From assembly GCF_000208745.1 (NCBI RefSeq), contig NC_030851.1, forward strand, positions 6,300,524-6,364,523: a stretch of DNA of 64,000 nucleotides. The letters are read 5' to 3'. The notes below the pieces were generated by a model. It saw only the letters and a program-made list of their open reading frames with translations. It ran no database searches and was not told the origin of the DNA. This stretch comes from Theobroma cacao. Lineage: Eukaryota; Streptophyta; Magnoliopsida; Malvales; Malvaceae. Positions within the stretch are counted from its first letter, which is position 1, and every line of letters begins with the position of its first letter. Position numbers and translations under genes: made by a program. Below are positions 34,986 through 42,922 of this stretch, piece by piece.

Positions 34986-37491
34986 TGTCACAGCCTAAAT
35001 CCTGAGCCATGATTGGCACGTGGACCCAATAGGTGTGGCCCACTAAGCCCAAGCAAGCCTTTCTATGCAAACTTGTTCATTAAACCATCTGTCCCTCATT
35101 TACCTCTGATGTTCTTAATTCATAGTTTTCAAAAATAATTTCTTCTCAAGAATAAATCATGGTAACAAAACATATACCATTCACAACGTAGTATTACCAT
35201 TTACCAACCTGTGGTGACATTATCATGCAAACCAAATATACAGTGTTTACAACAAATCTCATGAATTACATTTAAATAACCATATACACATACAAAAGAC
35301 CTTGATTATCAGCGGAGTGACTCTGGCATAGATACTATCATGGGGTATGCTGGTAAACCTACCGTAAAATGAACAGAAGGAAACACCTCTACCTAAGATC
35401 CAATTACCTTCGAGCCTAAAAACTAAAACATGAAGTTGAAAAGAATGAGTATAAACCTATTGAGTGAATATAGGAAGGGAACAAGCAAACGATAAGGAAA
35501 GTTTAGAAATCATGATGCATTTATGTTAAAAACAATGCAATTTAGTTTAATTCCTCATAAAACCCCTCAATTCGACCTTTGATTATTTAACCCCTTAGTG
35601 TTGAAGGATCCATGATTCATAATGAAATCGAAAAGTGAAAATCACAGTAAATATTTGAGCAAGATAGAGAGTTTTTTTTCGTTGCATTGAAAATCAATTT
35701 GGAAACAATTAACAATTTCAACATTCATTGCAATTACATAATATTTTCTCTAACATTTCTATGGTATGTGTAAACATGTAAATAACCACCGACTCATCAG
35801 CTCATGTGCACACTCCCACACCGCACATAGCTGGAATTATGGTCCACCGGTTATTAGCTCATGTGCACTCCCACACCGCACATAGCTGGAATCATCATCC
35901 ATCGGTCATCAGCTCATGTGCACTCCCACACTGCATATTGCTGGAATCACCCGTCATCACCGACATGTGCACTCCCACACCGCACACGCATGGTTACAAT
36001 TATCACACAATATTATCATTCAAAGCATAGCATATATATCATCAGAATATAGGAACACATGGGTTCATCACATTACACATTTTACAACATAAAACGTTTT
36101 ATTAAAGGCTTGTTCCCAGGCATGATTTAGAGAAAAAAAACAAATAAAATTATTTAAATGCTTTATCCCAACACATATGTATTTTCTAAAAATAATTTAA
36201 TGCAAGTTCACTCACCTTAACAATGTCACCTAACAAGACTAGCACCCACAAGATCTTAATCCAAATAGTCTCGAAATACCATTAAAATATATAATTGCCA
36301 ATAAACAATAATAGCTTCAAATATGTCATAAATTTAAACTTAATAATTTTAATAAGCATACTCTTGATAAACTACATTCTACCTTAATTTTTAACCTAAA
36401 ATTCTAGTCTAATTCTCAAACCCATCATATCAACTATTCCAATTTAAAGGCTCTTTACCTTGGTGAGCTTGGAGGCATAAAGATCAACAAAAACCTAATA
36501 TTTTCAAGAAAAAGAATTTGAAGAAATTAGGAAATAAAATCTGAAAATATAACCCATAAATTCATAAATTTCAAGAGTTGAAAATATGTACCTTTTAGCC
36601 TTAAAAATGAAGGAAAAAAAGAGAGATTTTTGTTTCTCTCTCCTAGGGTTTGGTTGTGCTGAAAATTAGGGTTAAAAGTTGTGGGTTTTGGTACCCAAGA
36701 AGTTAGGAGAAGGAAGAAGTAAGAAGAGAAAGGAAAGGAAAAGAAAATGAAAGAAAATTGATTTTTCATGGTGGAGAGAGAAAATGGCATTGGAAGCATG
36801 AAGAAGAAGAAGAAGAAGAAGAATAAGAAAATGCTTTTTGGGTGAATAAGAATCGGTCATGGAAGAAGAAGATAAGAGCTAATGGCAAAATTACCATTTT
36901 AACCTCTAAGGTTTTTACCCTTTTTAATTAAGTCCTCCCACAATCTTTTAATTCCAATTTCTTTCTATTTTTCTTCCTTAACACTTATACCATTAAAATG
37001 TCAAGTTTATACTTCAACGCGGTATCACCGCAATATTGAAACATTTGCTTACCCGTTAACTTTATTCAATAAAGATACGTCGGCTCCATTAACGTCATTT
37101 TTCTCTGAAATTTCCTCGTTTTTCTTCTCCCCCACTTAGATTGACCATATACTCCTTCTTCATGGAAAATTTTGATACTGAATAAAATATTAATATTTTA
37201 ATATTATTTTATTAATAAAATATTATTTTATTTCAAAATTTTTCACTTATCTCCTTGGAACCCAAAATACTTTATTATGCCCCGATTCACTTTCAAATCA
37301 CTTTTTATCTCACTAATTCATCCTCAATAAAATATTATTATAAATTATTATTTTTTCGTGTGTGGATTATTTTACTTTAGAATATTTCTTTCACCTGTCA
37401 CCGCTCTTTGACTCTTAAATTCACGTCAATTAGCCCTTCGTCTTATTGATATAGTTATGTTGGCTACTATACGGGGGTACGGGGTATTACA
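34986..37491 (-). mobile_element. Solo LTR (Gypsy-like), 2.5 kb, inserted in mudrA
   Basis: Read on the minus strand it starts TGTAATACCCCGTACCCCCG and ends TTTAGGCTGTGACA, so it has the canonical TG...CA ends. The TGTAATACCCCG start is typical of many plant LTRs. The mudrA protein is continuous on both sides of it, which fixes it as an insertion. No gag, pol, primer-binding site or second LTR lies within, so it is a solo LTR. The flanking 5-mers are GTGTT and GCATT, which would be a target duplication only if two transitions have occurred since insertion. It contains a 57-bp tandem repeat and several poly-purine tracts, including (GAA)n near 36800. Confidence 0.8.
35801..35990. repeat. Tandem repeat of about 57 bp, three to four copies
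   Basis: The unit contains CATGTGCACTCCCACACCGC followed by ACATAGCTGGAATC and CATC(G/C)GTCATCAGCT. Copies begin near 35804, 35861, 35917 and, degenerate, 35965. It lies inside the solo LTR and accounts for the short plus-strand frames there. Confidence 0.9.
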
Positions 37492-37859
37492 GCATTGGAT
37501 ACCATGTTCATGTGAAATATCGTTTGCATTTCGTGCCTTAACTATCATAAACACAACAGCTGCCCTATCATGTCGCAGAATACTTGCTACATTCTCATCA
37601 TCCTTGATAACTGCGCGCAAAACCCTTGCAGCATGACTGAGCAATGCATGCAGCTCGATTTCATTATTATGTGAATTGACCCTCAACAACCTCTTCAACC
37701 AGCTTCACTAGGCTTGAAAATGACAAATCACTCCCAACACCCCTCACTCATGTCTCACCACCCTTGTAAGTGTCATTGACCTAATGACCACCGTATGTAA
37801 TCATAAGCTTCACATTTAGTAGGTCGCTGAAATTTAACAGAAAATAAGTATCACAATCA

Positions 37860-38640
37860 GTCAATTTGTCAAAAATTGCCCCTCAATGCATAAAATCCAC
37901 TTATGCAATGCCTAAGTCACAAAATAACACAAAGTCGCTCGCAATGTCTAATACACAATCACGCAATGCTTAAAAACTAGTTAACAAAAACCTCAAAACA
38001 AGAGATGAATTGCACAAGTCAGGCACCGCCAGTCTTGTAATACCTAATAATAAGTCACTCAATGCCTAATATCCACTCACATTATGCCAACATAACCAAT
38101 CACGTACTAGCTTAACGTCATGCAATACATAATAACAAGTCACACAATACATAAAAATCAGTCACGCAATGCTTAAAAAGTAGTCAAGAAATGTCTCAAC
38201 ACAATATATGCATTGCACAATTCACATAGTGCCTATAACTCAGTCTCTCAATACCTAATAATAAGTCACTCAATACCCAATATCCACTCACTTTATGCCA
38301 ATATAACCAGTCACGTACTGGCCCAACGTCACGCAATACATAACAACTCAAGCAATACATAAACACCAATCACGCAATACATAAATACCAATTACGCAAT
38401 ATCTCAACACTAGATATGTATTGCACAATTCACGCAACACCTAATAATAGGTCACGCAATGCCTAATATCCACTCACGTTATGCCAAAATACCCAATCAT
38501 GCATTGGCCCTACGTCGCGCTATACATAAAAACCAATCACGGAATACACAACAATGAAACACACAATGCCTAATATCCATTCAAGCTATGCATAATATCC
38601 ATTCAAACAATGCATAATATCCATTCAATTAATGCCTATA
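37860..38640 (-). repeat. Right subterminal repeat array of the MULE (part 1)
   Basis: The motif AGTCACGCAATGCCTAATA with many variants (TCACTCAATGCC, TCACACAATACATAA, TATCCATTCAA) recurs every 20-30 bp. It is the reverse complement of the left array at 31500-31990. It starts just upstream of the mudrA start (37800), where the gene's own promoter would be. Confidence 0.85.
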
Positions 38641-38842
38641 AATAAAATAATATTCGAACTTTTATCATCATACATTTGCTTCTATTATATAAATAGAAAA
38701 TTAAGAAATTAGGGTAAGCAACCAAGTTATTCAGCATAATAGAAATTAAACGCAGTAACTCATTTTATGGAAAGTATGTGATCAATCAATAGTTTTATTC
38801 ATTAGCCAAAAAAAGCAGATGATACAACATATAAACCATGGT

Positions 38843-39068
38843 TCATTTCTTCCTAATCTCATCTACTATTTCATAAATTTTGGCTAGAATCTTGTTATTA
38901 CCCAAAATTTCTGTCTCCAGGACTTCTATCCTAACCAACAACTTATCCATCAACCCACGCATGTCTTTCTTCATGTTCTCAATTTGGTCCATCAACTTGA
39001 CCAGATATGCTGCAACATTGTCGAGGATATCTTCCTCTTCAGCAACAACCCCCTTCCTTGGATGCCAT
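38843..39068 (-). pseudogene. Short coiled-coil ORF in the MULE right arm, broken by one extra base
   Basis: From an ATG at 39068 the frame reads MASKEGG and then stops. Shifting one base within the GGGGG run near 39050 opens a frame of about 70 codons that ends TGA at 38843: EEEDILDNVAAYLVKLMDQ, then MKKDMRGLMDKL and RIEVLETEILGNNKILA. The heptad pattern and many Leu, Ile and charged residues predict a coiled coil. No known domain was recognised. Its position between subterminal repeats, with the same orientation as mudrA, suggests an additional MULE gene. A sequencing error in the G run could also explain the shift. Confidence 0.5.
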
Positions 39069-39419
39069 TAGAATTTTGATATTTTCCTTCAGATGATTTT
39101 GTTTAAAATGGATAATGGTTCTCTTTATTTATAGGCATGAATGCTGACTCTTGGAAGGGTGTTCAATGGTTTTAGGCTTGTTTTATGATGAATATGGTTA
39201 GTTCATAAATCAATGTATTAAGTGCTTTAAAGAGAATTTCAGAATTCTGTGTCAATCAAATCTAGATAGTTTTCTGCACTGATATAAGTGGAATTAAGGG
39301 GGCTGAATTAGTTATTAAGTATTCTTACTTCTTTTCTAATTTTACAAAATTTGTTATTAAATGGGCTGAATTAGTAGATAATCAGCTTCAGCATTAGGTA
39401 GATAAAGAAAAGTAATTAC
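39069..39419. other. MULE right arm, non-repetitive spacer
   Basis: Lies between the coiled-coil ORF and the second block of the right array. No reading frame or known motif was seen. It may be the promoter side of the coiled-coil ORF. Confidence 0.5.
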
Positions 39420-39555
39420 TAAAAATCAATCACACAATGCCTACAAACAAGTCACGCAATGCCTACAAACTAGTCACGCAATGCAGAACCCACGCAATTC
39501 CTAAAATCTAATCTCTCATTGCCTCCTATCTAGTCCCACATTGTCTAATATTTAG
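39420..39555 (-). repeat. Right subterminal repeat array of the MULE (part 2)
   Basis: CACACAATGCCTACAAACA, AGTCACGCAATGCCTACAAA and related copies every 20-25 bp. The array breaks off at TTTAGTCACT near 39555, where unrelated sequence begins, and resumes at 40969. Confidence 0.8.
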
Positions 39556-40968
39556 TCACTATCAGTTAAAATTTTACTATGCAAGTATACGTATCGAATG
39601 GATAGTATATAAGCAAGCAGAGTATCGATCCCACAAAAAATTGAGCTAAAATATTACTAAGTACTAAAATTATAACAATTTAATCTTATCCAAACAACCA
39701 ATATCGAATAATTAACTTAACTAACTAAAAATACTTAACCAAAATTTAAACTGAGAAAAATCAAAATAATAATAACTTGAGTAAATATCAAATCAAACAA
39801 GCCTAGGATTACAATATCCCTCACACTTCATCTAAATCTTACCTCTTTTTCTTAACTTATTTCAATGGGTTGAATTGCTAACCTAGAATCCTTAATTATG
39901 TATAAGGGTTTCTCGACTCGTCTTATAAAAATATTTATTTTAACCAAAACACTGTATCCTTATGTGAATTAAAATTAAAACAGATTTATTAAGTTTAGAC
40001 TCTAATCTGGCTACATATGGCCTATAGGTATATCTCTATCCTATAGGCAAATCAATTAATATGATCATATACTATCTCAATTTTAGTCTACACTAAACTC
40101 CTTTTTCCAAGTTTGTTTAGATACCTAGATCAATTTAACTGATGGCCAAGCAATTAAAAGCATTAAGAACAAATTAGAATAAACAATTCAAATCCCATTA
40201 AAGATAAGCAAGAGAAAAATTAAAAATTTAGATTACATGTGAGTTCAATTGCAATTCTAGAAAAAGAAAATTAGCTACTCATGATCGCAAAGACAAATAA
40301 CATTATATATAATTCAACCATTGAGAGTAACAAGAAAAGTAAAAGCTAAATAAGAAAACAAAACAAAAATTTGCAACCTTGGTCTCCAAGTTCCAACCTC
40401 AACTTCTAACTTCTTGAATCCCACAAAAGTTTTCTACCCTAATGTTCTTAAAAATATCCTATTTATACTAATAAACTTAACATATAGTTTTCTAAGTTGA
40501 CTTATGATTTAGTTGGGCTTAAAAGTGTAATGAAAGACCCAAAACATCAATTGTCAGTCTTTAAAAATTTTCATTCTCGGCACAGTAAGTCTAGTTATTT
40601 TTCGATGTGATTTTCTCTATCTTCGAGGTAGAACTGGGTAAAGTGATCTTCACAAAAGTTGTAGCTCTGTCTCTTAGTTTTCCAATGGTCCAAGAGTCGC
40701 ATCATTTGGAGTTCTGTAGCATGAGTGATGGTAAAAAACTAAAGCATATGCAAATAGACTTCTAGGTCTTTCAATACCTTACTTTCCAAAATTAAACTTA
40801 ATTCCTTTAGCTCCTATAAAAAATATAAAAACTAATAAATAATAATTAGATTAAAAGAAATAACATAAAATTAAAATAACTCATTTAAAAATAAACTAAT
40901 TATTAAAACAACTAAAAAATAAGTAAATTATAATTGAAAATTGAAAATAAGTAAATTATAAAGAATTA
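39556..40968. mobile_element. Insertion of about 1.4 kb in the MULE array, class undetermined
   Basis: The subterminal array is cleanly split by this segment. The left part contains GTATACGTATCGAATGG and GAGTATCGATCCCACAAAAA, and the right part TTGTAGCTCTGTCTCTTAGT; both are of a kind seen in high-copy plant repeats. There is no coding frame. The ends are hard to fix because the array sequence on both sides is itself repeated (TAGTCAC). It may be a non-autonomous LTR-type element or part of one; this is inference. Confidence 0.45.
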
Positions 40969-41090
40969 TTAGTCACGTAATGCCAAATAAACAGGTTACT
41001 GTTCGTAATATCGAGTCACACACCCTATTATCCAGTGACGCAATGCCTAACAAATTTTCACGCATTGCTTATAAACTGATTGATTTCGTT
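40969..41090 (-). repeat. Right subterminal repeat array of the MULE (part 3)
   Basis: ATTAGTCACGTAATGCC, TCCAGTGACGCAATGCCTAA and TTTTCACGCATTGCTTATAA, the same motif as parts 1 and 2, next to the right terminal region. Beyond it, at 41249-41310, CGATGGCGTTGGAGAG occurs twice about 42 bp apart. Confidence 0.75.
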
Positions 41091-41666
41091 ATTCCTAACT
41101 AGATTTAAGTTTCCAAACTCATATAATTTACCCATCAACTTTTGCGTTCTATGAATATAAAAAAATAAATCCAAGAACTCATAACAAATACCTTGATATC
41201 ATCTCTGTACTTTTGGATGGTGAGAAAGTTGGATGGTAACATAGACATCGATGGCGTTGGAGAGCAAGACGGCGAAATATATACCCCGATGGCGTTGGAG
41301 AGTTGAACGGAGGGATAGCTAAAGTGAGATTTAATTTTAAAATTTTTATTTAAATGGCAGACGAGGAGAAAGAAACTGGGACTACTTAATTTGGATTATA
41401 TAGATTAAAGGGTATTCTTATTAAGTCATACAAAAAATTTTGTAAAAATAATTAAAATTATAATGAAGGTCACTTTTGAATTTATTAAGAAAGTTATTTC
41501 TCACAATTATTTCTTATACTTACATAGGTAATTGGTCATAAAAATCAACTCGTAATTTATTAATTTTAGCCTATTTTCACGGAAAGTCCATTTCCTCACG
41601 CAATAAAAAGCCTCCTACGTCCTTCCTACTGAACCCATCTCCCAACCACCAACATTACTCTTCATC

Positions 41667-42200
41667 ATGTGCTCCCTTGAAGTACAAGCCCCTATTCCCA
41701 CCACCTTGGACCCTGAAAAGAGTGTGATCAACGGGGCAAACTCCGACGACGACGAGCTCTCACCTATCGAAGAAGTCCGGCTAACCGTAACCAACACCGA
41801 TGATCCGACCCTCCCTGTATGGACCTTCCGAATGTGGTTTTTGGGACTGTTATCATGCGCCCTTCTCTCTTTTCTCAACCAGTTCTTTTCCTACAGGACA
41901 GAACCACTTATCATAACCCAAATCACAGTCCAAGTAGCCACACTTCCCATAGGCCGGTTCATGGCTGCTGTGCTTCCCAGGGCACAGTTCAAGCTGCCCG
42001 GTCTAGGGTCCAGAAAGTTTTCTTTGAACCCAGGTCCTTTCAACATGAAAGAGCACGTTCTTATATCCATCTTCGCAAATGCAGGAAGTGCATTTGGAAG
42101 TGGTTCTGCTTATGCAGTTGGTATTGTTACTATCATCAAAGCCTTTTATGCTCGGAGCATATCATTCCTGGCTGGTTGGCTGCTGATCATCACCACTCAG
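41667..42200 (+). pseudogene. Orphan exon 1 of an oligopeptide transporter (OPT)
   Basis: An intact 178-codon exon, closely similar in sequence to exon 1 of the complete OPT gene 1.26 kb downstream (conserved [42 protein letters not shown]). It ends at the same phase-0 junction, ATCACCACTCAG then GTAATC. Exons 2-6 of this copy are not present before the next exon 1 starts at 42923. It has its own ATG and no internal stop, so it is either a truncated tandem duplicate or an alternative first exon spliced to the downstream exon 2. The MULE end lies only about 100 bp upstream of its ATG and may have removed or replaced its promoter. Confidence 0.75.
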
Positions 42201-42922
42201 GTAATCAACCCTGCATATTACTTTAAAATTGCAGCTTGGTGCCTAAAAACTTGCTTTTGTCATTACTAGTTGGGTGGTTGGGTTGGGGTTATCAGCACCT
42301 TGTTTGATAATTTTTAGCTAAATTAAAAAGAATTTTCTTCAATTTGCAAAGATATAAGCCGTGCAGTTGACACTAGCGCTTGTGCATATCTTGGCAGATC
42401 ATGGTTGCGCTGGCCAATTTGATAGAATGGCAAGCAAAGTGACCTGTTGGAAATTACAAAATAAAATTAAATGTTAGTCCAAGAACAAAAAGTCTTTTAA
42501 ATTTTAATCAAATTAAAACTTACCTTTCTATTTTCGTTAGATTGCAACCTGAGATTGAAGCTGTGAAAAATGGAATAAGAGATAATTGAAACCATCAGCC
42601 AAAAAGGTTTCACGCTGCGTTTTATTAGCACAACTTAAGTCCAAGGCCGACATGCATAATGCATTGGCATTTCCCACACTTTTCTTTCTTTCTTTTTATC
42701 ACCCAATAATTAACAATCAGAATGGTTCTCTGCGCCAAGTTTACGGTACTCCAAATTCTTTATTGTCTTTTTATAAGAAAAAGAAATGATAACCTTATAT
42801 TATATGGATATATTAGCTTTGCATAATCCCAATATATTTATTCCGTATACACTATTCACATGTTCAATAAATAGAATCTTTTTAAGCCTTATCCCATCTC
42901 TCAACTACACAAAACCTCCAGC
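42201..42922 (+). promoter_or_regulatory. Spacer and promoter between the two OPT first exons
   Basis: No exon 2-like sequence is present. Close to the complete gene a TATA-like AATATATTTATTC (about 42830) and CAATAAATAG (about 42866) precede the ATG at 42923 at normal distances. The rest is AT-rich and unassigned. Confidence 0.4.

Larger units (their letters stand above)
33606..37810 (-). pseudogene. mudrA-type MULE transposase gene, interrupted by a solo LTR and 3' truncated
   Basis: Read on the minus strand from about 37800, the gene starts with a PB1-like stretch (MITYGGH, stop, VNDTYKGGE, then GVGSDLSFSSLVKL). Next come LHALLSHAARVLRAVIKDDE and RAAVVFMIVKARNANDISHE, where the LTR (37491-34986) interrupts it. 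It resumes with FPHEFEQPDTHMKC and an acidic linker, then the MuDR DNA-binding region (FSSKAELKRALSMLALKEHF, with Cys residues in VGCKEKTCKF and the TCTVDGLQCG block). RLIGELISTRLQ and the start of the MULE catalytic domain (VVAIDATHLKSRFKGILFV, with the first catalytic Asp) follow. It ends abruptly at VCKYANEQI near 33606, so the rest of the DDE domain is missing. Premature stops look like TGG-to-TAG or TGA changes. Confidence 0.85.
30937..41569. mobile_element. Large composite Mutator-like element (MULE), decayed and internally deleted
   Basis: The element is defined by four things. Similar AT-rich ends face inwards: from 30937 GAGTTTTTTTTATAAATG, and inverted from 41551 GAGTTGATTTTTATGACC, both later reaching TAATTATTTTTA and TACCCTT(T)AAT. 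Oppositely oriented subterminal repeat arrays flank the coding part. A mudrA transposase relic lies on the minus strand. An Ulp1/DUF1985-type relic lies on the plus strand. The two coding relics run towards each other and are fused near 33606, so the middle of the element, including the 3' halves of both genes, is missing. A solo LTR and another repeat are inserted. No clean 9-bp target duplication is visible; TAGCCATTA (30928-30936) and TAGCCTATT (41567-41575) are only partly alike. Ends are therefore approximate. Confidence 0.65.

Noticed and set aside
35806..36052. His/Thr-rich repeated peptide frames
   Set aside because: Direct translation of the 57-bp tandem repeat in the solo LTR; not a gene.
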